From contig JAFFSR010000281.1 in the NCBI GenBank assembly GCA_017163975.1, forward strand, positions 1,240,001-1,304,000: 64,000 nt of DNA. Direction: 5' to 3'. The notes beneath the pieces were generated by a model. It was not told where the DNA came from, searched no databases, and worked only from the letters and a program-made list of their open reading frames with translations. The translations under genes were made by a program, and so were the position numbers. Below, in pieces: positions 13,097-25,268 of the stretch (position 1 is its first letter; the number at the start of each line of letters is the position of its first letter). The DNA comes from Anastatus disparis (Eukaryota; Arthropoda; Insecta; Hymenoptera; Eupelmidae).

Positions 13097-16000
13097 AATC
13101 TGTTTAACGTTTTGAAAGTATTTATATTCTTTACGCAAACATTTCTATTTCATCTAAAAATAAATAAAAATTCTTAAAACGTTTGCTTAATCTAAAAAAA
13201 AATTTTTTTCGAAACCCTTCCGTAAACTTTTAGTTAGTTCTTTCTATAAATAACATTCGAAATTGAATTAACTTACTAAAATTTCAACCATTAATTAAGT
13301 TTAAATAAAGTCAGTTTGATTTAGCCGCATTTTAAGTAAAAAGTAAATTTAATTAAAATTTCTTTTCCATCAGCATCTAAAATTTTTTTCAATTTTTTTT
13401 CTTTTTCCCTTTTTTTAAATTATCTAGAACATTAAGAAAAGAACCATATCGTTATAAGAAGAAAAAAAAATGGTTAAACTTAATAGTAACCATAATGTAG
13501 AAATAGATAAGATAGTTCAATTATTCTTAATGATTCTTGCACTTGTATCAATTATTGCATCTTCCTCATTTTAGTTGGAAATTGTAGCCTCTTTAAGAAG
13601 GCGCGTTTTACCCGAAAACGCACGTACTTGTAAGCACACCTTTTTGACTTTAATTACTATGCACGACAACGAAGAAGATAGTAAAAGAGCGAGAGAGAAA
13701 GAGGAAGAATAAGTAGAAGAAGAATGGAAGTAGGTATTGCTTAATCGGTTTCTCTGAGACTTCCTCATTTTAAACTCTACCCACCAGCTTGGCTTTAAAC
13801 CCTTGTATATTCTCCATCTTTATTCCTTCTTCCATCCCTTTTGTTCTTTTTACCTAACACTAATTGCTATACTACTGTTCGAGCTTTTAAACGTAATGTA
13901 AAAGCTTGCAGGGAATACTAGTGGGTTAATACTTGAATCTTTAATTTGTAAGAAAATTTTTATCTATTTATAAATGTATTTATGGGTATGTTGTGCCGAT
14001 CGACGTGAAAATGTCCACAGCACGTACCTTACAGACACGCACGCGTATAAGTAATACTCTGAATTGCGTTTGAGGAAAATTTTTCTTTAGGCTGAATTAA
14101 AAAATTCCTTACTACCGTTGCCCTGAATTCTCCGACGTCGAGTCCTCTCCTTATCCTTTTACAAGAAAATTTTCCTCTCCTTTTTTCTTTGAAAGTAAAA
14201 AAGAACTACGAATTTTCTTATATCTCTCCCTTTTCTCAGTGTAAAATTAATAAAACTAGTGAAGAAAGGAACTTGTTTGCGATTTAAGAATGCGTGAAGA
14301 AAGAGCTCTTTATTCGAAACAAAAGACACGGAAAGTACAACAGCTATGTAATTATGTTTGAAAAGTGATTTTTATAGTGCCCTTTAAAAACCATCAACTT
14401 TAAAGGATGAGCTGTAATCAATGCTTAAATGGTTTCAAGTGACATTATCGATGTTCGTACAACCCATCTATTGTAAGACGAATATAATACAAATGTTAAA
14501 AGCAAAAATAATCAATTTTTCTAAAGAAAAGGAGACGATAATTTTACATCTCTGAATACAACAATTCTGTAATTTATTTTTTAATATCGTTCTTACATTT
14601 TCATTATTATTTTTCAATATGTTTAACATTACAGGATAATAATGGTGTACTTAAATAAAGGATCAATATTGTTGGTGAATAAAAGAAAAAGATTAATAAT
14701 ATTTTACAATAAGTGAATCTATTGTACAAGGAATTGTATTTATTTTTCATTGTATTATTTCCCGTATATAGAACTTTATCTTAATTATTCGTATAATTTG
14801 ATATTGATTTTTCATACAATAGCTAACAAAATGCTTTTAATAATTTTATTCAAATGGTAATTGGAACAACTACTTTTTTGTAATTAATCGATGTATCTTA
14901 AATAAAAAACATTAAGAAAATGGAATAAAAAGATCAAATTTTTCTAAAAAAGCAGAAGAACTTATATTTATTGTGATGGGAGTTTTTTTTTCTTTTTATA
15001 TTATCTGGCATAAAAACAACTAATTATGGATTAATTCTGTTTAAACTTTATACTTGCGAAAATTTTATTTACCGTCCGTATATTTAGTACTGTAATTGTA
15101 CACTCCTTATATTTATATTTTACAGTAACATTGTTTACTAATTTAAAAAAATTTTTAATTTAATTTATGCTTTTAGATGATATTAACGAGTACAAATTAA
15201 CTTTACAATTGATTTATTTAAAGTCAAATATCGTTACAAACAGACTCAAAAACTCATGCACTACAATCGAATTCTAATTGCGAAACAATGTTTTTAACGT
15301 TTTTAATGAAAATTAATGAATACAACGGTATACCTATAGATAAAATCTAACAAATGCTTTTCTTTTTTCCTTTGTACACAAATTTTTCATTCTCTGTTCA
15401 AAGCTAATTTTTTAAAATAATTAAATCTTAATAAGTTTATCTCTCTACTAATATTTGTTTGAAAATAGTAGTTAATTAATCATTATTTAAATTTTAGCAA
15501 AAAATAAAATTTACGGAATTTAATTAATTGGATAAAGATCACAATATATTGTTCATAAATTACCATCAGCGAAGTATTTAAAGTATTTTTTTAATTAATC
15601 GTTTGCTAAATAAACAAGATAATCAACTTTAAATATTAAATTAATCAATACTTTTTAATTACGGTAAATTCTACTATTTATTTTGTTTAAATTAAAAAAT
15701 AAATTTGCTAAATTAAAAAAATTTTTTATTAAAAATTAAAGCTGCATACAGAGAAAAATTTCTAATAAAAATTGTCATGTCGGTAGTTTGTAACGCACGG
15801 AATTTCAGAAACGAGTTCTTTTTTTAACTTTATAGTAGCAGCACTGATTAAAACCAAGAATATTAAAAAAAATTAAACATACGTGATATTACAAATTCTT
15901 TAATTTAAAAAAAATTCCTTACCCAAATGACACGTTTCCTCGAAACCAGAGATATAAAATAATGTGTTTCTTCGGCCAGAAATGAAATAAAATCTCGTTT

Positions 16001-18160
16001 TTTTTTCTGTTCGGAAGCAAAATTACATGTTTATTTCGGTCGTAAACAAAATAAGATATTTCTTTCGATAAAAAAATGAAATAATTTTTTTTTCTACCCG
16101 CTTGATGTATACTAATGATAACAGTAGGTGTTACTTTATTGACAGTAAAATGAAAATATTTTAATTTCACCGTTAACGCAACAAAAATATTCTTTAAAAA
16201 TAATAAAATCTCGTAGTTTTAATACCAGTCACTCTGCATTATTAATGAGAAAAATCGTAAGAAATATTTCATATAAATAATTATTTTAACATTAATAATT
16301 ATTTAATAAATTTTTCCCATTTCAAATTATCTTATTTTAAACTTTGAAATTTAATTAATTTTGTTTTACCGACCACGCATACCAATTATTTTCGCTGTGT
16401 TTTTTTATACTTAAATAAACATTTATTTATTTTTAAATCGATAATTAATTTCCATAAACAAAGCATTAAAATTTTATCTTTTAATTAGAAATAAAATTCC
16501 TTTTTTAATTAATATAACTTTGGAGTACAAAAAAAAAACGGAAATACCCAGAACTTTCAATTAACGATTCGTAATGTATAATAAGTTATCGAATAATATT
16601 CTTCATAAATAATAAATATATATCTTACTAACAATGTTATTTCCTTTAGTCATTATTATAACGATTACTGTCGTTATTTAATTAACGACCCAATGAATAA
16701 GGTTCTCCTGAGAGAAGATAAAAATGTATTCGAGATAAGAAAAAGGAAGAAAGAAGAAAAAAAGGAGTCTGAACGCGTAACACATTAAGGGTTTTCAGGG
16801 GGCCGACTATAAACGTCTGTTACTACTTGTTTATAAAAAGACTTCCAAGTAGCTAAAAACGCGTTTCCTTTCACGCCGTGCGTATATAAAAAAAAGAAGC
16901 CTAACAAAGAATAATCGCATGAAATTGTAGGTAAAAATGAAATTTCACATGGATTAAGTGGACGTAGAAGAATGTCCATAAAAAAAAAACTATATAAAGA
17001 TCATCAAAAAAAAACGAAGAAGAAATCACGAGGCATTACGTCGTAAAAAAAGTCAAGTTAAACAACTTTCTTATGCCACATAAAAATGTTGCCTAATTCA
17101 TTTTTTTTTCTTTTTTTTTTGCTTATGTGTTTAGTTCGAACGAGCCTTGAAATGTTTCCATGCTTATATTTTTTAGCGCAAGAAAAATAATAGCTTGGAT
17201 TACGTGAAAAACGAGCGGGGCGCATAGTTTATGTTAATATACGCGTTATACTCAATTGCTTTTCATTTTCATGATGGTTAAGGGTCTTTTCCTTTTTCTC
17301 TTGAAAAATTACGCTCCCTAGTATATAGTTTTATATTCTCGTAGATTCTCATTTTGTATTTAATTACCAACGACCAAATTGATTCTTGACTCATATGAAA
17401 GCTTTGTACAGAACCTTTTTGTTTTATTCTATTTATAATCATGTTTTAATTTCGCACGTAGGATGAAATTGTATTGTACTATATTTTTATGAAATTTATA
17501 TACTGTTGTTTAATTTCATGAAATATTCTGAACTTTTTACTCTTTTTATGGATATTTTAATAAAGATCTGATATATTAAATAATAATTTATACAGAAAAA
17601 TTTTTAATTTTAATTTAATGAATAGAAATTTAATAAATACCCTAAAAACATTTATAACAAGTTTTAAACAAGAATTGGCCGTTTGAATATAAATTAAATT
17701 TTTTGTTTTCGCATGATATCCCAACAAAAATTAAAACTTTAATTTTGATAAATAAAAAAGTTTTCCATTTGCTAAACCAACACTATATAAATTATACTTG
17801 AGAAATACGAGAAAAGCTCTCGGGCGATATAAAACCATAAACGAAAAATATCATGTCTCACTTTTAATTTGCATACGTTAATTGCCAGGCGTATAATAAA
17901 ATTTACATTAATTATATACCAAAACAAAAATTTTTAAAAATGCTTTACTTTTATGCGCTAAAAATGACCACGTCACTCTCAACGAAATAATAAATGATGA
18001 TATTTTTACCCCATCTACGTATATACATATATATGAAATACGTTAATCAGCAATTAAATTATTTATAATTCATTATCCTGTCTCCAAAAGAGATATGGAC
18101 GATATTATAACAAAAGAATAGAGCGAACGAGGAGGTGGGAGAGTAAAGGTTAAATAATTT

Positions 18161-18178
18161 TCTCTCTCTCTCTCTCTC
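18161..18178. repeat. (TC)9 microsatellite
   Basis: This is an uninterrupted TC run in intron 2. It gives rise to an arginine-glutamate repeat in a minus-strand frame, which is not a real protein. Confidence 0.9.
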
Positions 18179-20429
18179 ACGTGCAGATTTAATGTCGGTG
18201 TTAATAGAGAATGAGGAAAGGAGGAGAGAAGGGGGAAGAGTTATTTCGACATCCAATTAATATTTCATCTTTCGCATGTTATAAATAGTAGGTGTAGGCC
18301 GCTTGTGTGTTATACATCTATATACGTACGCTTTGCTGCAGTGATTGATTAATGATTTTCAAAGTTAACGAACGATTAAAGCTCATAGGTTTTTTTTTCA
18401 TACAGTGTTTGGGTGCACGTTAAGTTTTAAGAAAGAACAAAAAAAAAGAAGAAATTATTGTAAGGTTTGCGGTTAGTATCAACAGAAGTAGTACAAGGCA
18501 ACGGGCCAAATGACTCTTTTTTTTTCTTCTTCTTCATCGACGAAGATCATAAGGAAGGAGAGAAAAGACAGGGTAAGAGAAGAGAGAGAAAAAAGGAGAT
18601 GAACATTCGGTAGTACGTATGATAAAAATGTAAAGCAGCTTCGTATAGTTGAGATAATGGCAAAAGGGAAGAACATCTTTTTTAGTAGAAAAGCGATAGC
18701 AAAGTTCGATAAAGGTTCCTTGGTTTAAAGTAAGAAAAAAAAAGGGAAGATTTTTAGGTATAGCTTTGAAAGTCATTTTAAGGTGATTCCAAAGTGACTT
18801 TCGGAACATTGAACTTACCTTTTTTTTCAAGGAATAACTTTATTTTATTCTCAGATCATTAAACTTTTAAAATTATTGAATTTTAATGCCAAAACCATTC
18901 ATTACCTAAGGTTCCTTAACATTTCAGAATAGATAAACATTTCTTAGAATAAGTATTTCATTTAAGTTAAATGAATAGCTGAAATTTAGCTTTAAGCAAT
19001 TCGGAGATTAACTTCTTTATGCTCGGAAAAATAAAAAATTGTTTGAAACAAAACCAAAGGGAAGTCAAGTCGGATGCGCATAAAGAGAAATATCTTACAG
19101 AATCAAAGTGATTACTCTTAATGGTCAAGAATACCTTTTATAGGATAAATATATAAAAGAAGATTTCTTACTAAAGAATTCTGTTTGAATCAAATTCACA
19201 GAGATTTTCCCCTTTTTTTGTCTATAATATTCTTCATTTAATCCATTTAATTTAAAATTGTTTCTTCTATTGCTTCGGAATTGTTTCACCTTTGAATGTC
19301 GTATAAAAAATAAAATATTATTTTAACGTCCGTAATTTTATTTTAGTATTATTTTCCTTTAAGCAAAAGTAAAAAAATTAGTTGATTAAACAATGAAAAA
19401 TTCAAAATTTTAATCCTCCTTTATTCTGAAAGTTTAAAGCACTTTCCATTTCTCCTAATACGTCACATATATATTCCAACTTGCGTACATGAAATAACAC
19501 ATGTACATATAAAACAGTGCAAAAAAGGAAAATTTGTAAAATTACTCTGGGCAAAAGCTGTTAGAAAATAAAAGAGACCTACTTTTACCCTTGTTCTCTT
19601 GTAAATGTTTTGGAAAAAAAAGCTTCGCTCGGGGGATATTTGTATTTTGCATCTACTTGGTTTTGCAAAATTTTCCCTCTACAATTCTCTTTCTTGCTTT
19701 CATTATTTTTTCTCTTTTTGCACTAAATAAAATTCTTTTTTTTTCTCTCTAACCATGGTATTTAGATCATGCTTGGATAGAAAATTGCTACGGAACTTTA
19801 AGTGCATACGCATGATTTAAACGTCTTCTTGACTCGTTGGTATGTGAAAATTTTCCCGAAGATATATAGAAACTGAAATATATGAAATACCTATGGAACT
19901 TTTTTTTTGCTTCCCTTTTTTTTCATCATCTAAGAGTTGAATATTGTAAAGTTTTATATTTCTTTTTTTTATAATGAAAATACTGAGGCGAATTGTAAAC
20001 TTTTGTTGCTTTGATGCTAAACTTTCATTTTGTAATTACAATGATTATGTGCCCTCGGTTCTTGTACCATATTGCGCAAGTGTAATGAAAATACAAACTA
20101 CGCTGATGCGCACACGAGTGTTTGAAAGTTTATATTTGCCAAACGAGCTTTTACAAAAAGTTTCTGTATTTCAAAAACAAGATTTTATTATTTTACACGC
20201 TACTTACACATGTGCGTTATTTTTATTTTTCAATTTTTTCTCTTTTCCAATGTTTACGGATGATAATTTTAATACAATTATTGTATATGAAAAATTATTA
20301 GGTATTAATTTTTTTTCATTTATACTATTTATGATAAAGCATATTATGTACGAATTAATTTAATTGATATCAATATGAAATTGAAAAATTATTTCAATTA
20401 ACATAATTACTTGATCCATCTTATAATTC

Positions 20430-20612
20430 AGTGGTTCAAGTGACTGAAGCATAGGATCTTTTAACTTGTCGAGGTTCGATTTCTTATCCTGATATTTTTA
20501 GTTTAAGTTCTTTATCATGAATTAACACTGACGCACACTAATACGCAGCGTGGCTTTTTTGAAAGAGTAAACCTATGTCTCAAAGTAAAAATAAATAAAT
20601 GAATATAAATTA
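20430..20612 (+). mobile_element. possible older tRNA-Lys-like SINE
   Basis: An A-box-like GTGGTTCAAGTGACTGAAGC is followed by a loop CTTTTAA (anticodon-like TTT) and a B-box-like GAGGTTCGATTTC. An unrelated body and an AAATAAATAAATGAAT tail follow. The stems are degenerate. It sits 25 bp upstream of the clearer SINE at 20637, which is typical of SINE clusters. It has no second copy in the window to confirm it. Confidence 0.4.
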
Positions 20613-20636
20613 GTAAAATCCAATGTATATTAAAAT

Positions 20637-20822
20637 CGAGGTCTAAAGTGGCTCAGTCGGTAGAATGATGGATTCGTAATCTCGAGGACCCGAGTTCGAA
20701 TTCCGCTCTCGACTGATAGATACAAACATCAATATTATATATGCTTGCCCACAAACACGCTGAGAAATCTCCGTGGCTAATTAGCATCATAAAGCTAGCA
20801 TAAATACAGCGATGTTAAAAAA
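20637..20822 (+). mobile_element. tRNA-derived SINE, copy 2
   Basis: It begins CGAGGTCTAAAGTGGCTCAG, followed by a loop TTCGTAA (anticodon-like CGT) and the B-box GAGTTCGAATTCCGC. A body of about 100 bp ends TCCGTGGCTAATTAGCATC...CTAGCATAAATACAGCGATG and an A-rich tail. It shares both its tRNA head and its 3' body with the minus-strand copy at 12911-13096, so the shared unit extends well beyond a tRNA. Copies in both orientations within one intron show dispersal. The acceptor stem is absent, so it is not a functional tRNA. Confidence 0.8.
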
Positions 20823-22365
20823 GCAAAAATTTTAATTTTTTAAAAATGATAAAGAATATAAATTTTTTTTATAAACATTTAATATTAACATAAAATTAAA
20901 AATAAATTTTTATTGATGAAATCTTCGAAACATAAATTTAAAAATAGATTCTGATCCTTATCAAAATGCAGACATTGTAAATTCAAATACATTGACTTTG
21001 AATAGTGTTATCACTGACAAATAGCGTGGAGTCTTAAAATTACTGCACTCTTGTTCAATATAGACCTCTTTATTTTCCACACTTTCTCTCTAGCTCTCTT
21101 TTTCTCTCCCTGAAACTCTCCTATACTTTACGAAAAGTTTTAGCTACGAAATAGCTATTTTACAACCGCACGTACTAAATTTCCAATAAAGCTTAATGCT
21201 ACAGCAGAAAAGAGAATCTGTTCAATTTTAAACAGAAAAAAGAAAACAAATGATGAAAAAAAAATTTACATTGACTTAAGTAACGGAGCGTACGTTCCTT
21301 ATAAACCGTGAAAAATAAAGTACAAACCACTTTTCTTGAAATTTTCTTGTAAACAATTTTAAATTTTCTCGTAAACAAAAAAAAGGTTTACAATTTGAAA
21401 AAGACATAAGCGAAAAAACCTTTCCAGCTCGAAACTCATTTCTCATTTTCTTTTGCGCATCGGAGAAAACTGAAAAAAAAAGAAAAGAAGAAAAAATGGA
21501 TAACTAAAGAGAAAGAAACAGCGAGAAAAGAAAGAAAACAGTTATATATATAGCTATGTCTCAAGATCTTCTAACTATGCATAAGTCGAGCTCGTTAAGC
21601 TAGTATAATTTATCTTCTTTCAAGGTTTTTAAGGCTTTCTCTTTTTTTTTCAAATAGACTGATTGATGTTTTTATCTTGTGCTCGTTGATTGCAATTTGT
21701 TTTTTTATAATTTTCAGCTGGATTGATATATCGCTATTAAATTTTCATGGCTTTGCTTATTGATGTATTGGTCTAATTATTAATAAATTATTGTATGGTT
21801 TGAGATGCATATAAAAAAATGTTTGTAGTTTAAAATCGTATTACTATTTTTATATAATTTATGTAATAATATTGCAAAAAATGTAAAATTACGTAAATAA
21901 AGAAATACGATTTTTTTATATTTTCAAAGAAAAATTATTCTTTTGAAAAATAAAACTAATAATATTACAAGCTGGAAAGCAAAAAAATAAACATTTTTTA
22001 AACATGAATAAAAAGTTATTCTATTATTGTGTAACAAGATCTTTTCTTGGATAATCTTACTAAGGAAGGAAGTGATTTGTCAAATAACTGTCATTTTTTT
22101 CTTCTAAAATCTCATTTTTATACATGAGCATTCGGTTACGAAATTTGACGTGGCTTATTTTTGATAGATCTCAAAATAGAAATCAATTTGTAAATTTAGC
22201 GGGTTATCAAATTTTTTATTGTACCAAACGTGGCCCACACGCTTTGCGTGCTTTAGGTTGAATTACATTTAGTAAAGCTGATCATATTTCATTTTAACAA
22301 ATCTGACATTATTATTTTATTACACAAAATACGAATATTATTAAATAATTATTTTTTTACAAATT

Positions 22366-22457
22366 CTGGTAGAAATTTAACCAATTTTAACCAACGGTTG
22401 GTTAATTTATTAAAGATTAAGCAACCGTTGGCCAACGGATGGTTAAATTTCTACCAG
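22366..22457. repeat. 92-bp short inverted-repeat (MITE-like) element
   Basis: Its ends are perfect 18-bp inverted copies: CTGGTAGAAATTTAACCA at the left and TGGTTAAATTTCTACCAG at the right. Inside is a second perfect odd-length palindrome, TTAACCAACGGTTGGTTAA, and a further CCGTTGGCCAACGG. The whole can fold into a compact hairpin. No clear target-site duplication was seen. It could be a tiny MITE or a structured regulatory element. Confidence 0.7.
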
Positions 22458-22674
22458 GGAATGGAAATAAAAATTAGGTCTTCCAGATAAATTTTATCGA
22501 TTTTTTTAATATTACTAGTTACATCAGCCGAACGCGAACAATTATACTCCAGGTCAACTATGGATATAATAACATCTAAAACAGATAAGTAATTTTAAAA
22601 ACGAAATTATTTTAGTAGCAATTTTATTGTTTTAAAAAAATGATGAGTGGTCATCATCAAAATAATTTTAAATA

Positions 22675-25268
22675 AAAACAAAATTATGAACCTAAAACAA
22701 CAAATGCCTTAATATGTCACAAAAATAAAAAAATTAAATTAAAAGAAATTTTAATATATTACATACATATTCAATTTATATTTTTTTGGTAATAGATAAC
22801 AAAACACTCCTAAAATCCCCTTTTTGAACGAAAATAGCGTATCTGTTTTTTTCTTACAAAATGTAATAAACATAAACAAACTCTTACACCTAAAATTACA
22901 ACGAAAAACTAACCCATTTAGACTAACAACATCAAAATCAAAAATATAAAAAGAAAAAACACCTGAAAAAACACATTCCAAAAACAAAACGAATATTAAT
23001 TATTGAATTAACAAACAATTAGTCAAAATGACAAAATACAAAAAAAACCTAGTCCTTTTACATCGTAACTCACAATTACCTGTTGTAATATTTTAGGTTC
23101 TTCTGGTACATTCCATAACACAACATTGTACAACAGAAAACTAATGATAAAACTTTGGCGTCCCCAAGTCTGGAACAGAACAACTCATTTTGGCGAAATT
23201 CTTAGTACCTTCTATAGCTCTATTTCGTTGAATATCTTGCGTATCTGCAGTGTATCTCCAAAATTTTCGAAAAACTTTTTCTAAGTCAGTGTTTTTGCAA
23301 TACCCATTTTTCTTCCATAAAAAAACTATACCTATATTTTGTCCCATATGTTTTTTATGATATTTTTGTTCTTATACGAAAAAAGTTCGGAATAACTACA
23401 ACTCTTGACAAAATTTAAAAAAGTTATGTACTTGTTTTTATTTTTGCGCATTTTTGTGTGTTTTTATTTTTTGATGAATTTGAATTTTTAACAAACGTAT
23501 CTTTTTTATTTGTTTGCACCTAAGTGGCCTCTCTAAAAATAGGGGAAAGTTGTTTTTCTCTTTGAAAAAAGAAAAATTGACTTTTCCGTAAAACTAAACA
23601 ACAAAAATTTTACAACAAACAAAATTCTTTAAAGATTTAAAAAAAACTGAATCTAAAAACATTTATACAAACTTCTTGTTATATGTTTTTTTTAACCGTA
23701 AAAATAAAGACAACAAAATTTAAAACGTTTTTTTATATCAACAATTTATTCGTTAATATGATCGCAAATCTTCATTAAATATTTTTATTTATTAAAAATA
23801 TATACGTTTTTTCGAAAAAAAAAATGTTGCTTTTGACTCCCGCTTTTCTGCTCCCGTAAACCTTTATAACTACACAACTAAGCCCTTTCAACATCACCCA
23901 AACCAGCACAACAAACACTCCCGCTACACCTGCCACTCGTATTTCCTCCTAAATACGTTACTTAAGAGTATTCTTTTTCAACATTTCATTTATTTTTTCT
24001 ATGTTTTCACTTTTAAAAGAAAAAATTTTAATAAAATCAAAAGTTTTTCACAAAAAAATTTTTTTTACTTGCAATTTTCAACTCATTCATATAAATTGTC
24101 ACTAATATTATAGCGTTACACTTTGAAATTAAATTAATATTTTTGTAAATTAAAACCTCTTAATCCTTCCTGCCTACCTTATTTTCTACTACAACACTTT
24201 GTGCTTCTGCTTGTTAAGTATTTTTTCTTTGCTCGAAAAAATGTTCGTGAAAAATATTTTTCGTTAATTTTACTATTTAACCGGAGTCGAAAAAGTAGTT
24301 TCAAATAAAAATTTTTCAAAATTTTCAAAATGCTCAATAACGCGCTAAAATAGGTTTAAAATTTCCCGAAATATGCATCGAATTTTGCAAATCATAGAGT
24401 AATTTACGTAAAAAAAAATATTTTTTCAATTTTACAAAATTATCTAAAATTAAAACTCTAAAATGAATAAATGAAGAGTCCGATATACAAATTTATATGA
24501 ACTAAAAAATGTTATAAAAAAAACTAATGTCGAGCCCCACATCGTTTTCGTCTTTGGTAGTCTTAAATATTCCTTTAACAACCACAGTTAAAGTAAAATA
24601 CAAAAAAATTAAAATTTGAAAAAATTTTTGAATGCAAAAACCAACCAGTTTTCAATACTTCCGACAGTGACAAAAAAAAATTGTAGCAAATTTGAAAAAC
24701 ATACATCTAACTATATACATACACAAATACACTTCCCTACAAAAAAAAACGTGGATCTCGGATTTAATCACCTAGAAACAGGTATTTCCCTTTTAACAGG
24801 GAAACCCTCCAGATATCAATAAAAAATAAAAAATTTTTTAATTTTCTTTAAATACCATATTATAAACATTTAAAAAACATTTTTACACAAGTTTTGATTG
24901 GGTTAAAATTTGGCTTTTATGTATTTTGCTAATTGTAAACAAAAAATTTTCCCACATCGCCTTTAAACTCAAAAAAGCTCAAACCAATCAACTCACACTT
25001 TTCCTTTATATAAAGACTTTATTCCCATCTTAATTTCATTAAAAGACACTCAATTTATAATTTTTTCTATTTTTTTAAAAAAATTTACTTTTAATTCTTT
25101 TTTTTTTTAAACTATACTTCTTTTTAGAAAAAAATTATTTACTATCAATACTTATGAATAAAAAAATACTTTTATTTTGTCTTACTTTCTTAATAAGTAT
25201 CACTTCATAATTTATCAAAATAAATTTTGAAAAATTTTTTTCTTTTACCGTCTTTTTTATTCCTTAAA
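22675..25268 (+). repeat. diverged direct repeat, unit 1 (shorter)
   Basis: A series of landmarks recurs in the same order and orientation in unit 2: AAAATTATGAACCT (22680), GTTCTTCTGGTAC (23097), GGCGTCCCCAA (23158), GTGGCCTCTCTAAAAATA (23524), CAACTCATTCATATAAATT (24079), ATAGAGTAATTTACGTAAA (24394), GAGCCCCAC (24532), TTTAACAGGG (24792) and CAATACTTATG (25146). The offset between units grows from about 2.4 to 4.6 kb because of many indels, most of which make unit 1 shorter. Its end meets the start of unit 2, so the arrangement is head to tail. Part of it is notably G-poor. A 68-codon minus-strand frame (23141-23347) spans its GC-richer core but is not recognised as a protein. Confidence 0.7.

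Noticed and set aside
19974..20363. 129-codon plus-strand ORF
   Set aside because: It is one of the longest frames in the window and rich in F, L, I and Y, but it shows no recognisable motif. In a 64 kb AT-rich sequence a frame of this size can arise by chance.
20643..20716. tRNA gene (Thr-like anticodon CGT), plus strand
   Set aside because: It has no matching acceptor stem and is followed by a shared SINE body, so it is treated as a SINE head.
23141..23347. 68-codon minus-strand ORF in the tandem repeat core as a transposon protein
   Set aside because: The matching frame in the second unit is broken by stops, and no known protein family is recognised.
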